DNA from: DAOUAT01 sp964551735
Lineage (GTDB): Bacteria; Chloroflexota; Anaerolineae; CG2-30-64-16
NCBI GenBank assembly: GCA_964551735.1
Contig: CAZKEF010000007.1
Span: 1 to 64,000 of the forward strand
DNA: 64,000 nt
Direction: 5' to 3'
Shown: positions 16,503 to 25,161 of the stretch, one piece after another
Numbering within the stretch: position 1 is the stretch's first letter
How the letters are laid out: every line of letters starts with the position of its first letter
Position numbers and translations under genes: made by a program
The notes under the pieces: model-generated
Seen by the model: only the letters and a program-made list of their open reading frames with translations
What the model was told of the DNA's origin: nothing
The model's database searches: none

Positions 16503-17366
16503 ATGTCACATCCAGCCATCATCGCCGAGAAACTGACCTACCGCTACGGCCAGCTCACCGCCGTAGACCACATCAACTTCACCGTGGGCGAGGGAGAGAT
16601 CCTAGGCTTCCTCGGTCCTAACGGCGCGGGCAAGTCCACCACGGTGAAAATGCTCACCGGCCAGCTCCGGCCCAAAGAGGGCCACGCCACCGTGCTTGGC
16701 CTGGATGTCGCGCACCGGCCCAAACAGGTGCAGACGCAGATCGGCGTCTGCTTCGAGATCACTAACCTCTACGAGCAGATGACCGGGCTGGCCAACCTGA
16801 CGCTGTTCGCCAGGCTGTTCGGCGTCAAGGATTTCGACGCGCCGGCGCTACTCAAACGCGTGGGGTTGGACGGCCGCGGCAAAGACCTGGTGGCGACCTA
16901 CTCCAAAGGCATGAAACAGCGGTTGATGATCGCCCGCGCGCTGGTCAATCGCCCGCGCATCCTGTTTCTGGACGAGCCGACCGAAGGCCTCGATCCTGCG
17001 TCGGCGGTCTCCATTCGCAACATCATCCTGGAGGAGCGCGAGAGAGGTGCGACGATCTTTCTCACCACCCACGACATGATAGAGGCCGACAAGCTGTCCA
17101 ACCGGGTCGCGTTCATTGACCAGGGCAAAATCGTGGCGCTTGACACGCCCCACGCGCTGAAGCAGCGCTACGGCCAGCGCCGGCTGCGCGCGCAGGTGGC
17201 CGCGGCCGATGGCGGCCTTGTCACGCGCGAGATCGTGTTGGATCAGCCCGAGACCGCGGCCGAGATGCAAGCCCTTTTCAGCCAGGAACAGGTGGTCACG
17301 GTGCACAGCGAAGAGGCGACCTTAGAAGACATCTTTATTGACATCACAGGACGAGGGCTGGCATGA
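16503..17366 (+). CDS. ABC transporter ATP-binding protein
   Basis: A 287-residue ABC ATPase; ATG 16503 follows AAGGAG. Walker A GPNGAGKSTT (about residue 39), Q-loop replaced by CFEITNLYEQMTG, signature YSKGMKQRLMIARAL, Walker B ILFLDEPTEGLD and H-loop FLTTHDM are all present. The C-terminal ~70 residues form the extension common in DrrA/NatA-like exporters. It couples ATP hydrolysis to export through the two permeases that follow; its stop overlaps the next start (ATGA). Confidence 0.9.
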   Translation: MSHPAIIAEKLTYRYGQLTAVDHINFTVGEGEILGFLGPNGAGKSTTVKMLTGQLRPKEGHATVLGLDVAHRPKQVQTQIGVCFEITNLYEQMTGLANLTLFARLFGVKDFDAPALLKRVGLDGRGKDLVATYSKGMKQRLMIARALVNRPRILFLDEPTEGLDPASAVSIRNIILEERERGATIFLTTHDMIEADKLSNRVAFIDQGKIVALDTPHALKQRYGQRRLRAQVAAADGGLVTREIVLDQPETAAEMQALFSQEQVVTVHSEEATLEDIFIDITGRGLA

Positions 17367-18463
17367 CGGGCCTACCCATAGCCAACCCACGGCCCCAAGA
17401 CGCCTCGGCCGCCGGCCGAATCGCGACGCTGGTGGCCAAAGACATCAATCTCTACTTCCGGGATCGCTTCTACGCGTTCGTCACAGTGCTGGCAATAGCC
17501 TTCTTCATCGCCGCCTACTTCCTGCTGCCGCGCACCGTGAACGAGACGCTGACCTTCGGCATCTACGCGCCGACCATGCCTCCCCGGTTGGCCGAAGTGT
17601 TGGCCGACGAGGGGGTCGTGTTGCAGGACTGGCCGTCGGAGGACGCACTGCGGGCAGCCGTGACGGCCGGCGATGTGCAAGCGGGCATCGTGCTGCCGCC
17701 AGATATGGCAGGACAGATCATGGCGGGCAACAAGCCGCTGGTGCGCCTCTATCTGGCCTCCGAGCTGCCCGCGGAATTCCGCGAGATGTACCAGATGCTC
17801 GTGCGCGAGCTGGCCTTTCTGGTCGGCGGCCGGCCATTGGACATTGAGACGCAGGAAGAGGTGCTGGGCCCCGACCTGGCCGGCCAGCCGTTGGCGCCCC
17901 GCCAGCGCATGCTGCCGCTCTTGGCGACCTTCGTGCTGCTGATGGAAACGCTGGGGCTGGCGAGCCTGATCAGCTCGGAGGTCGAGGCCGGCACCCTGCG
18001 CGCCCTGCTGGTGACGCCGGTGCGCGTGCCCGACCTGTTCCTATCGAAGGGAATCGTGGGGGTGGGGCTGGCGTTCGGCCAGGCCGCCCTGCTGATGGCG
18101 ATCACCGGCGGGCTGCGGCATCAGCCGCTCATCATCCTGGTGGCGCTGCTGCTGGGCTCGGCCATGGTCACGGGGCTGGCGTTCCTGGTGGCATCGGTCG
18201 CGCGCGACTTCATGTCGGTGATCGGCTACGGGATGGTCGCGCTGATCGCGCTGGCGATCCCGGGCATCGCGGTGGCGCTGCCCGGCTTCATCAGCGGGTG
18301 GGTGCGGATCCTGCCATCGTATTACCTGGTAGATGCGGTGCATCGCACGGTCAATTTTAGCGCGGGCTGGGGCGACGTGGGCCTGAACCTGGTCGCGCTG
18401 GCGGGGTTCGCCGTGTTGTTCGTGGCGCTGGGCATCGCAGCGCTGCGAAGGAGGTTCGTATGA
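17363..18463 (+). CDS. ABC-2 type permease
   Basis: A 366-residue membrane protein. One N-terminal span (FYAFVTVLAIAFFIAAYFLLP) precedes an extracytoplasmic region of ~150 residues, then five C-terminal spans (LPLLATFVLLMETLGLASLI; ALLMAITGGL; IILVALLLGSAMVTGLAFLVA; VIGYGMVALIALAIPGIAVALPG; LNLVALAGFAVLFVALGIAAL). This is the ABC2_membrane_3 layout. It overlaps its neighbours by four bases on each side (ATGA), so translation of the three genes is coupled. It should form a heterodimeric exporter with the next gene; cargo unknown. Confidence 0.9.
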   Translation: MTGLPIANPRPQDASAAGRIATLVAKDINLYFRDRFYAFVTVLAIAFFIAAYFLLPRTVNETLTFGIYAPTMPPRLAEVLADEGVVLQDWPSEDALRAAVTAGDVQAGIVLPPDMAGQIMAGNKPLVRLYLASELPAEFREMYQMLVRELAFLVGGRPLDIETQEEVLGPDLAGQPLAPRQRMLPLLATFVLLMETLGLASLISSEVEAGTLRALLVTPVRVPDLFLSKGIVGVGLAFGQAALLMAITGGLRHQPLIILVALLLGSAMVTGLAFLVASVARDFMSVIGYGMVALIALAIPGIAVALPGFISGWVRILPSYYLVDAVHRTVNFSAGWGDVGLNLVALAGFAVLFVALGIAALRRRFV

Positions 18464-19536
18464 GCATCCGGCGTGTGGGTGTGCTGCTGGGCAAGGAACT
18501 GCGCCAGGGGTGGCGCAACGTCATGTTCGTTTTTGCCGTCGTGATGCCGATCGTCTTCACGATCCTGGTATCGCTGTTATTCGGCAGCGTCTTTTCCGGC
18601 AAGGCGCGGCTGGGGTTGGTGGACCAGGGCGGCTCGGCAATCGTGGGCCAGGCGGCCGGGCTGGCGTCGTTGGATGTCAAGGTCTACGACTCGCCACAGG
18701 CGCTGCGCGCGGCCACGGCCGACGGCATGGTGGACATCGGGCTCGTGCTACCGGCCGGCTTCGATGCGCAGGTGCAGCGCGGGGAAAGAGCGGTCCTCGC
18801 CGCCTACGTGTGGGGCGAAAGCAGCCTGAAGAATCGGACGGTGGCGGCCACGGCCTTCACCAACCTGCTCCGCGACCTGACCGGCCAGGAAGCGCCGGTG
18901 GCGATCGCGACTGACATCCTGGGGGACAGCGGCAGCGTGCCGTGGGAGAAACGGCTGCTGCCCATCATCGTGTTAATGGCCGTCATTCTGGGCGGCGGCA
19001 TCGTGCCGGCCGCGCTGCTGGTGGAGGAGAAGCAGAAGCGCACCCTGCGCGCGCTGACCACGTCGGCCGCGTCGCTGGGCGAGGTGTTCGCCGCGAAGGG
19101 GATGCTGGGCTGGATCGTCAGCATGGCGATGGCGGTCATCACCCTGCTGCTGAACCGGGCCTGGGGGCCGGAACCGGAGCTGCTGCTCCTATCCCTGGCC
19201 GTGGGCGCGGTGATGGCCGCGTGCATCGGCATCCTGCTGGGCGCATTCATCAAGGATATGCCCATGTTTATGACCGTGGTGAAGGCCGGCGGCCTCTTCC
19301 TCTACGCGCCGGGCATCATCTACATGTTCCCCGAAATCCCGCAGTGGATCGGCCGCATCTTCCCCACCTACTATATCGTCCAGCCCGCGCTGGAGATCAC
19401 CCAGCAAGGCGGCGGGTGGACCGACGTCGCGCCGGAGCTGGCCGTGCTGGTCGCGCTGAACGCGATCCTGATCGCCATCATCGCGGCCGTCGTCCACCGC
19501 GCGCCGGAGACGGAGGGCGCGCTGAACCCGGCGTAG
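18460..19536 (+). CDS. ABC-2 type permease
   Basis: A 358-residue paralogue of the preceding permease with the same plan: one N-terminal span (NVMFVFAVVMPIVFTILVSLLFG), a ~140-residue outer domain (LGLVDQGGSAIVGQAAG ... DIGLVLPAGFDAQVQRG), then five spans (LLPIIVLMAVILGGGIVPAALLV onward). The sequence KGMLGWIVSMAMAVITLLLNRAW holds the conserved FxAK-type coupling region. Last gene of the ABC operon. Confidence 0.9.
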   Translation: MSIRRVGVLLGKELRQGWRNVMFVFAVVMPIVFTILVSLLFGSVFSGKARLGLVDQGGSAIVGQAAGLASLDVKVYDSPQALRAATADGMVDIGLVLPAGFDAQVQRGERAVLAAYVWGESSLKNRTVAATAFTNLLRDLTGQEAPVAIATDILGDSGSVPWEKRLLPIIVLMAVILGGGIVPAALLVEEKQKRTLRALTTSAASLGEVFAAKGMLGWIVSMAMAVITLLLNRAWGPEPELLLLSLAVGAVMAACIGILLGAFIKDMPMFMTVVKAGGLFLYAPGIIYMFPEIPQWIGRIFPTYYIVQPALEITQQGGGWTDVAPELAVLVALNAILIAIIAAVVHRAPETEGALNPA

Positions 19537-19576
19537 GGAGTGTGGTATACTAATCGTGCGCCGAACCTTCGATGCT

Positions 19577-19633
19577 CACCACGGAGATACAGAGTCACGG
19601 AGTTTTTCCGTTCTTCTCCGTGCCTCCGTGGTG
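19577..19633. repeat. CACCACGGAG / CTCCGTGGTG palindromic repeat
   Basis: Arms CACCACGGAG (19577-19586) and CTCCGTGGTG (19624-19633) are perfect complements, and CACGGAG (19596-19602) pairs with CTCCGTG (19616-19622). It is a typical dispersed intergenic palindrome and may terminate the ABC operon. The 165-base gap holds nothing else I can support. Confidence 0.6.
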
Positions 19634-19701
19634 AAATACTGACATGTGCCTGGCATAATCGGGGCATCATTGGAGGACATTAGAGAGGCCAAGGTTGTGC
19701 G

Positions 19702-19929
19702 ATGGATGAGGCGGACAAGAGGATGAGAACGGGATTTGTTGAACGATATGGAAAACTGGCCAAACTTGACCGATCATTCGATCTCAAGTTCTGGCAAGAG
19801 CGACCTCCCCAGGAGCGCTTTCTCGCTGCCTGGGAGTTGATCGTTCACGCGCACAAGGTTAAAGGCGGCGATGTTCATCAACTCCGACTTCAGCGATCTG
19901 TTGAGACTTTTCAACGCCAACCAGGTTAG
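19702..19929 (+). CDS. Small partner protein of a nucleotidyltransferase
   Basis: A 75-residue protein (FVERYGKLAKLDRSFDLKFW..., RFLAAWELIVHAHKVKGG, LRLQRSVETFQRQPG). Small proteins with this 'FW..q..ppeR..aaWEL....RLQRSV..f.R' pattern commonly precede DUF6036-type nucleotidyltransferases; this is recall, not a search. Its 3' end overlaps the next gene by 59 bases in another frame, so the two are almost certainly one unit. Whether the pair is a toxin-antitoxin module is unproven. Confidence 0.6.
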   Translation: MDEADKRMRTGFVERYGKLAKLDRSFDLKFWQERPPQERFLAAWELIVHAHKVKGGDVHQLRLQRSVETFQRQPG

Positions 19930-20371
19930 GTACCTGGTGATCGGCGGGTATGCGTTGATACAGTATACCGAGCCGCGTTACACCAAGGATCTCGACCTGT
20001 GGATCAGCACCGACTCGGCAAACGCCGAAGCCGTTTATCGTGCTCTGCGCGAATTCGGCGCGCCTTTGGCAGAACTGACTGCGGCCGATTTTGCCCAGGA
20101 AGGGTACTTTTACCAAATGGGTGTGCCGCCGGTGCGGGTGGACATCTTGATGGGGATCCCCGGCGCAGTTTTCGCTGAAGCCTGGCCGCGACGCATGGAA
20201 GTTGACTTCGACGGGCTGCTGGTGCCGTTCATCGCCCGTGAGGACTTGGTTTCAGCCAAACGGGCTGCGGGAAGGCCTCAGGACTTGCTGGACGTCGAGC
20301 AGCTCACGCGTCCCGAAGGAAAATCGGCCCGACGCCGTTCGACCAAACCCGCACGCCGCCAAGTCAACTGA
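19871..20371 (+). CDS. DUF6036-type nucleotidyltransferase
   Basis: A 166-residue protein. The minimal nucleotidyltransferase signature is visible: YLVIGGYALIQYTEPRYTKDLDLWI, with GG at residues 24-25 and the D-L-D metal pair near 39-41; a third acidic residue is in RVDILMGI. Such enzymes (AbiEii/MNT-like) transfer a nucleotide to protein or RNA and often belong to toxin-antitoxin or phage-defence cassettes. The C terminus is basic (KSARRRSTKPARRQ), suggesting nucleic-acid contact. Overlaps the small partner gene upstream. Confidence 0.75.
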   Translation: MFINSDFSDLLRLFNANQVRYLVIGGYALIQYTEPRYTKDLDLWISTDSANAEAVYRALREFGAPLAELTAADFAQEGYFYQMGVPPVRVDILMGIPGAVFAEAWPRRMEVDFDGLLVPFIAREDLVSAKRAAGRPQDLLDVEQLTRPEGKSARRRSTKPARRQVN

Positions 20372-20387
20372 GAGACATATTTCTGCA

Positions 20388-21551
20388 ATGGGTGACATCT
20401 TCCGCGACAACCGTCGCTTGCTGATCTTCGTTGTTCTCTCCAACTTCCTGCTGAACTTCGGCTTCCAGGTGTGGCAGACGCTGTTCAACAACTTCGCGGT
20501 GGAGGAGCTGGGCGCGGGGCCGGCCGCGGTGGGGCTGATCCAGGCCGTGCGCGAGATCCCGGGGCTGCTGGGCTTCGTGCTGGCCTTCATCGCGCTCTTC
20601 GTGTCCGAGCTGCGCATCATGAGCCTCAGCATCATCCTGATGGGCGCCGGGGTGGTGCTCAGCGGCCAGGCGACCGGCGTGCCGTTTCTGATGGCTGCCA
20701 CGCTGCTGATGAGCGTCGGCTTCCATTTCTTCTACCCGGCCAGCAGCGGGGTGGTGCTGATGGCGATGAAGCAGGAGGACACGCCCAAAACGCTGGGCAA
20801 TCTGGGCAGCCTGGGGTCGCTGGCGTCAGTGGCAGGCACCGGCCTGGTGCTGCTGCTGGCCGCGCGCGCGGGCTACCAGGCCATGTTCACGGGCGTGGGC
20901 GCACTGGTCATCGTCGGCGGCGTGCTGCTGCTCTTCTTCCGCGGGCCGCAGGGCAGCCTGCCGACCGGCCGCCGCGTGCGGCTGCGCCGGCGCTACTGGC
21001 TCTACTACACCCTGTCGTTCCTGCTGGGCAGCCGGCGCCACATCTTCACCACCTTTGCGGTGTTCCTGCTGGTGCGCGAATACCACGTGCCCATCCAGAC
21101 CACAGCCGTGCTGTTCCTGGTCAACAGCGTCATCAACGTCTTCACGCTGCGGCTGACCGGCCAGTGGGTGGGCCGGCTGGGCGAGCGGACCGCGATGACC
21201 ATCACTTTCGGCTCGCTGGCGCTGATCTTCCTGGGCTATGCGTACGTCACCGCGCTGCCGTTGCTGTTCGGCCTGTTCATCCTGGACAACGTCTTCTTCG
21301 GCTTCAACGTGGCGCTGAGCACCTACTTCCAGAAGATCGCGGTGACGCGGGAGGAGATCACCAGCAACCTCTCCACCGAGCAGGCGATCCAGCACATCGC
21401 GGCCATCACGGTGCCACTGGTCGGCGGGACGGTATGGGAGCTGTTCGGCGCGCGGGCGCCGTTCCTGTTCGGGGTCGGGATTGTGCTGGCGGGGCTGGTA
21501 TTGGCGCAGCGGATACGGGTCGCGCCGGCGCCAGTCGCGGCGGCGAACTAA
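20388..21551 (+). CDS. MFS transporter
   Basis: A 387-residue membrane protein starting at ATG 20388, 17 bases after the previous stop; a longer upstream frame overlaps the nucleotidyltransferase and is not used. About twelve hydrophobic segments are visible, e.g. LLIFVVLSNFLLNFGFQVWQ, LLGFVLAFIALFV, IMSLSIILMGAGVVLSG, FLMAATLLMSVGFHFFYPAS, ... LFGVGIVLAGLVLA. A central basic loop (PTGRRVRLRRRYW) separates two six-helix halves. This is the major facilitator layout; substrate unknown. Confidence 0.85.
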   Translation: MGDIFRDNRRLLIFVVLSNFLLNFGFQVWQTLFNNFAVEELGAGPAAVGLIQAVREIPGLLGFVLAFIALFVSELRIMSLSIILMGAGVVLSGQATGVPFLMAATLLMSVGFHFFYPASSGVVLMAMKQEDTPKTLGNLGSLGSLASVAGTGLVLLLAARAGYQAMFTGVGALVIVGGVLLLFFRGPQGSLPTGRRVRLRRRYWLYYTLSFLLGSRRHIFTTFAVFLLVREYHVPIQTTAVLFLVNSVINVFTLRLTGQWVGRLGERTAMTITFGSLALIFLGYAYVTALPLLFGLFILDNVFFGFNVALSTYFQKIAVTREEITSNLSTEQAIQHIAAITVPLVGGTVWELFGARAPFLFGVGIVLAGLVLAQRIRVAPAPVAAAN

Positions 21552-21559
21552 CCCGAAAC

Positions 21560-21735
21560 TGGACGCGGACAACGCGGACAAAACCGATTCTATAGATGTT
21601 CAGATAATCTCCTGGACTCGAGGCTTTAGCCGGTTGCTCTCGCGACCCAGAAAGACCGGCTGAAGCCTCGATTCCGGATCGAAAAGCCCGAATGTTTATC
21701 TGACTCACTATATCTGCGTCGTCCGCGTCCCATTT
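21560..21735. repeat. Composite repeat: CGCGGAC units around a GAGGCTTTAGCCGGT palindrome
   Basis: Starts with GGACGCGGAC repeated units (21562-21580), then the palindrome: left arm CTCGAGGCTTTAGCCGGT (21617-21634) and right arm ACCGGCTGAAGCCTCGA (21655-21671), and ends with GTCGTCCGCGTCCC (21718-21731). The run CCAGAAAGACCGGCTGAAGC (21647-21666) recurs in inverse orientation at 48915-48940. It fills the gap between convergent genes. Confidence 0.75.
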
Positions 21736-21740
21736 CCGAG

Positions 21741-23351
21741 TTACGGCATCGGCGGCGGGCCGGCGTCCGGCGGGATGGGGATGCCGTCGAGCACCGACCG
21801 CAGATCCTCGCAGGAGATCCATGTGACCACATCGCTCCAACGGTAGCCCTCGGCCGTGAGGGTGGCGATGTCCCGGATCCAGCGTTTCTGGCCGTTCTCC
21901 AGCAAGTAGATGTGTGGGCTGCGGTCGCATTTCAGCAGGATAGGATCTGCGCGCTCGTAGAGGACGTACTGGACGCTCTCCGGCAGGCCGGTCACATCGG
22001 CCGGCGCGCCACGGAACAGCCAGGGTGGGGCCAGCAGGCCGATGGCGGCCCAGGCCAGGTAGAGTGCGATGCCGACGGCGAAAGCCTGCCGCATGGCCCC
22101 CAGCCAGCGCGCCCGCCCCGCCCGGGCCTGCCCGATCAGCACGACCGCCAGCAGGACGATGTTGACCACGTTCCAGCCGATGAAGAGCAGCCGGTTGGGC
22201 GTGAGACGGCCGTTGGCCGTGCGATAGAGGATCGCGGCCAGCGCGTACAGGCCCACCAGCAGTGTGAGCCCGGCCAGGGCCATCACCCCGCGGCGCAGCC
22301 AGGTCTGCGCCCGCTCGCCCAGCTCGGCCCCATGCACCGGCGTGGCGCCGATCAGCAGGGCCACGACCGCGAAGAGCAACCCGCTGAAGACCATCAACAC
22401 GTCGCGGTTCTCGAACGGCTGGCGCCAGTTGAAGGGGATGAAGCCCAGGTAGATGACCAGCACCCCCACCGCCAGCGGCAGCAACAGGCGCAGCAGCAGC
22501 GCGACCAGTCGGCTCGGCCCCTCGTCGAAGGACTGCGCGTGCGGCGCCGCGGCCGGATCGTAGGCCAGCGCGACCGCGATGACCGCGATCAGCCCGCCGC
22601 CGCCAGCGGCAAAAAGCCGCACGGCCCAATCAGGCGGTTGGATGCCCAGCGCATTGAACAGCCCGAAGGTAATCGCGGTGAACAGCCCGCCGGCGATCGC
22701 CAGCAGCCCGCCGACCACGAACGCCTCCAGCGACTTGACCAGGAACGCAAAGCGCCCCGCCCGGCCGTCCCCACGCGCCAGCGCGACCGCGCCGATCCCG
22801 GCCCAGGCCAGCAGCCCCAGGTGCAGCGCCATCAGGCCCAGATATTGCTCCTGAAACAGCCGCGGCCACATGCGAGGGAAGAGCAGCAGCACATAGGCCG
22901 CGCCCGCAGCCAGCCCCAACCCGACGGCCACCGCGCGGCCCGGCCGTCGCTTGCCCGCCAGAGCCAGGAAGAGGGAGATGGGCACCGCGCTGATCGGCGC
23001 GGCCAGCAGCAGCACGGCCGGGAAGAGGCTATACACCTGGCCGTTCAACGGGTTGGTGAACCGGATGGTGAAGCGCTGATCGTCCGACAGCAGCCACAGC
23101 AGCAGCCCGTTGAGCGCGCCCAGCGGCAGCGCCCAGCCCCACGCGATAACCCGCCGCTTCACCGCCGCGGCCGCGCCGGCCAGGCGGTAGTGCCAGGCCG
23201 CCAGCAGCAGGTTGGCGGGGGCCTCGGCGCGAGCGGCCTCCACCGCCTCGGCGAAGGCCGCCTGCTCGCCGGACTTGAGGGCGCGCTGGTATACCTGCTC
23301 CAATTCTTCGGGGTTTTCAGCGAGATGTTGGATGGTTGGTAAATAGGACAT
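21741..23351 (-). CDS. Polytopic membrane protein of unknown function
   Basis: A 536-residue protein with a short soluble N terminus containing helical, TPR-like text (ENPEELEQVYQRALKSGEQ), then about eleven hydrophobic segments from residue ~68 to ~440. The last ~75 residues are soluble: HIYLLENGQKRWIRDIATLTAEGYRWSDVV, a motif seen in surface modules of Chloroflexota ('lenGkkrwIpd...F...gy.W.dV'). No transporter or enzyme family is recognised. It is the last gene of a four-gene minus-strand cluster. Confidence 0.75.
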   Translation of the reverse strand: MSYLPTIQHLAENPEELEQVYQRALKSGEQAAFAEAVEAARAEAPANLLLAAWHYRLAGAAAAVKRRVIAWGWALPLGALNGLLLWLLSDDQRFTIRFTNPLNGQVYSLFPAVLLLAAPISAVPISLFLALAGKRRPGRAVAVGLGLAAGAAYVLLLFPRMWPRLFQEQYLGLMALHLGLLAWAGIGAVALARGDGRAGRFAFLVKSLEAFVVGGLLAIAGGLFTAITFGLFNALGIQPPDWAVRLFAAGGGGLIAVIAVALAYDPAAAPHAQSFDEGPSRLVALLLRLLLPLAVGVLVIYLGFIPFNWRQPFENRDVLMVFSGLLFAVVALLIGATPVHGAELGERAQTWLRRGVMALAGLTLLVGLYALAAILYRTANGRLTPNRLLFIGWNVVNIVLLAVVLIGQARAGRARWLGAMRQAFAVGIALYLAWAAIGLLAPPWLFRGAPADVTGLPESVQYVLYERADPILLKCDRSPHIYLLENGQKRWIRDIATLTAEGYRWSDVVTWISCEDLRSVLDGIPIPPDAGPPPMP

Positions 23352-23381
23352 GCCGAGATCTCCTGAGGTTATCGAGCTGAG

Positions 23382-23507
23382 TCACTTAGTGACTCCGGTG
23401 ATCGTGCGGCGCTGCCAGCTTGGAAAGGACGCCTGATGCACCCAGGCGCCCACTGCGAACAGGCCCAGGAAGTAGACCGTCGCCAGTAAGTAGATCAGTT
23501 TCCGCAT
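23382..23507 (-). CDS. Tiny single-span membrane protein
   Basis: A 41-residue frame starting MRKLIYLLATVYFLGLFAVG, with one strong hydrophobic segment and a polar C terminus ending TITGVTK. It sits 25 bases after the previous gene and 30 before the next, in the same direction, with gaps like those of its neighbours, which supports it as a real small gene. The ribosome-binding site is weak. Function unknown. Confidence 0.5.
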   Translation of the reverse strand: MRKLIYLLATVYFLGLFAVGAWVHQASFPSWQRRTITGVTK

Positions 23508-23532
23508 CTTGTTGAGTTCCACGGGCTTCACG

Positions 23533-23802
23533 CTATCTGGCAGTCCAACGTTGTGCTGCCCACAGCAACGCAGTGAGCACTGCCAGGACCGGGAACGCGC
23601 CGCCGAAACCCAGATAGTACGGTATGAGGAAATCGGCCCTGTCGTACCAGCCTGCTGCGTTAGTTGCGCCGGCAGCACGCAAGCCGTTGATGACCTGTGC
23701 CCGCATCACGGCCAAGTTGAGCATCGCGCCCGCCGCCAGTGTCGAGAGAAAAGCACTGATACGTAGCAGGCGCGCCAGCCAGGTTTGCCGTTGAGATGTC
23801 AT
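23533..23802 (-). CDS. Small membrane protein
   Basis: An 89-residue protein with two hydrophobic segments, LLRISAFLSTLAAGAMLNLAVM and YYLGFGGAFPVLAVLTALLW, separated by a polar loop containing VINGLRAAGATNAAGWYDRA. It follows the upstream gene by 22 bases and belongs to the same operon. No family is recognised. Confidence 0.65.
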   Translation of the reverse strand: MTSQRQTWLARLLRISAFLSTLAAGAMLNLAVMRAQVINGLRAAGATNAAGWYDRADFLIPYYLGFGGAFPVLAVLTALLWAAQRWTAR

Positions 23803-23824
23803 AACAGTGACTCCTTGTTGTCCC

Positions 23825-24469
23825 TCAATCCCAGAAGCCGCGGGTGAGGAACGCCAGCCCCCACGCCGTGCCGAGCAGCGCGATCATGCTCCACGCGGCA
23901 AAGGCCAGCCCGGTGTAGGCCCGGCGCACGCGGCCATACGGCCAAACCGCCGCCAGCGCCAACACCAGGGCAAGCGCGGTCAGCGGCCACAGGATCAGCG
24001 CACCCTGCACGATAGTCGTCTCCGGCAGGTTCTCGATCGGGAAGCGGCGGCGCAAGGCGCTCATCTGCCCGGAGTCGAGGCCGAGCGGGTCAGCCAGGAT
24101 CGCCACTGTGGCGCCGGGGGTATTGTGGTGCGATTGCAGGGTGCAGGGCCACGCGCGGCCGCCGTAGGTAGCGACGCAGACACCCCGGGCGGTCAGGCTG
24201 TCGCCCATGCGCCGCGGCCGCGCGGCCAGCGTCAATGCCTGGCCCGCGATCTCGGCGCGGCAGGCCTCCGCGTAGTCGGAGTCTGCTGCCGGCTCACAGC
24301 GCAAGCGCTGGCCCGACAAGTAGACCGTGTCCAGCGCGCCATCCCAGGCGCTGAGGCGCACGCCCTGGACGACCTGGGCCGCCGACCCAGGCGCCGCGCC
24401 GCGCAGGAGCACGGCCAGGGCGGCGAAAAGTAGGAAATAAATCTCAAGGCTGATGCGTAGGATGCGCAT
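23825..24469 (-). CDS. Membrane protein of unknown function
   Basis: A 214-residue protein, first of the minus-strand cluster. One N-terminal span (SLEIYFLLFAALAVLLRGAA), a ~115-residue extracytoplasmic region with three Cys (LRCEPAAD, AEACRAEIAG, WPCTLQSHH) that may form a disulfide, and two C-terminal spans (ALILWPLTALALVLALAAVW and GLAFAAWSMIALLGTAWGLAFL). No known domain is recognised. The three following small membrane genes probably work with it. Confidence 0.7.
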   Translation of the reverse strand: MRILRISLEIYFLLFAALAVLLRGAAPGSAAQVVQGVRLSAWDGALDTVYLSGQRLRCEPAADSDYAEACRAEIAGQALTLAARPRRMGDSLTARGVCVATYGGRAWPCTLQSHHNTPGATVAILADPLGLDSGQMSALRRRFPIENLPETTIVQGALILWPLTALALVLALAAVWPYGRVRRAYTGLAFAAWSMIALLGTAWGLAFLTRGFWD

Positions 24470-24598
24470 GAGGCAGACTCCTCCATCGCTTGACAGACGT
24501 CTACACCCACCGATCAGTTCCCACTCACACCATGCCTTCAGTCACAGGGGACAGCGCGCAAAAACGAAACGGGAGAAAAGAAGAGGTTCATCAAGATC

Positions 24599-24660
24599 GG
24601 ACTCGAGCCTTCAGCCGGTGCTCAGCGCAAAGAGATACACCGGCTGAAGCCTCGATTCCC
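24599..24660. repeat. GAGGCTTCAGCCGGT-family palindrome
   Basis: Left arm CTCGAGCCTTCAGCCGGT (24603-24620), right arm ACCGGCTGAAGCCTCGATTC (24639-24658), loop of 18 bases. One of five family members in the window; it lies between divergent-from-tail gene ends, next to the bfr stop. The ~200-base gap holds nothing else. Confidence 0.8.
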
Positions 24661-24677
24661 GTCCTGCAAATCGGAAC

Positions 24678-25145
24678 TCAGCCCAACTGTTCCACCAAGT
24701 AGTTCTGGAGCCCCATCTGTTCGATCATGCTGAGCTGAGTCTCCAGCCAGTCGGCGTGATCCTCTTCGTCGTGTAGGATGCTCTCCAGCAGGGCGCGGGT
24801 GCCGTTGTCGCCCACTTCCACCGCCAGGCGGATGCCGTCGTTGTACATCTTCACCGCGCCGTGCTCTGAGGCCAGGTCCTTCGCGAACTGGGCCGGGACG
24901 TCCGCGCCGATGTGGATGGGGTTAAGGTTGCTGACGATGGGCCGGCCCTCCAGGAACAGGATACGGCCGATCAGCTTCTCCGCATGCCCCATCTCCACGA
25001 TGGCCCGCTTTTCGATGGCCTCGTGCAGTTCGCCATAGCCCCAATCCGCGCACATCTCGGAATGGACGATGTACTGGTTGATGGCCGTCAGCTCGTCAGC
25101 GAGCATTTCGTTCAACGCTGCCAGGATTTTCTCGTTGCCCTTCAT
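24678..25145 (-). CDS. bfr: Bacterioferritin
   Basis: A 155-residue ferritin-fold protein of normal length. It stores iron as a 24-subunit heme-containing shell. Ferroxidase ligands are visible at E18, E51, H54, and later E in ASEHGA and the DEEDHADW stretch that supplies E and H. M52, the residue that binds heme between subunits in E. coli Bfr, is present (AIVEM52GH). The end QMGLQNYLVEQLG matches the family. The start follows AGGAGAT. A 7-base tandem array lies 17 bases upstream of the start (25162-25189), where it could affect expression. Confidence 0.95.
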   Translation of the reverse strand: MKGNEKILAALNEMLADELTAINQYIVHSEMCADWGYGELHEAIEKRAIVEMGHAEKLIGRILFLEGRPIVSNLNPIHIGADVPAQFAKDLASEHGAVKMYNDGIRLAVEVGDNGTRALLESILHDEEDHADWLETQLSMIEQMGLQNYLVEQLG

Positions 25146-25161
25146 GTGTTATCTCCTGTTT

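Noticed and set aside
21912..23342. 476-codon open frame opposite the 536-residue membrane protein
   Set aside because: Gln/Arg/Pro-rich shadow of a hydrophobic protein read backwards.
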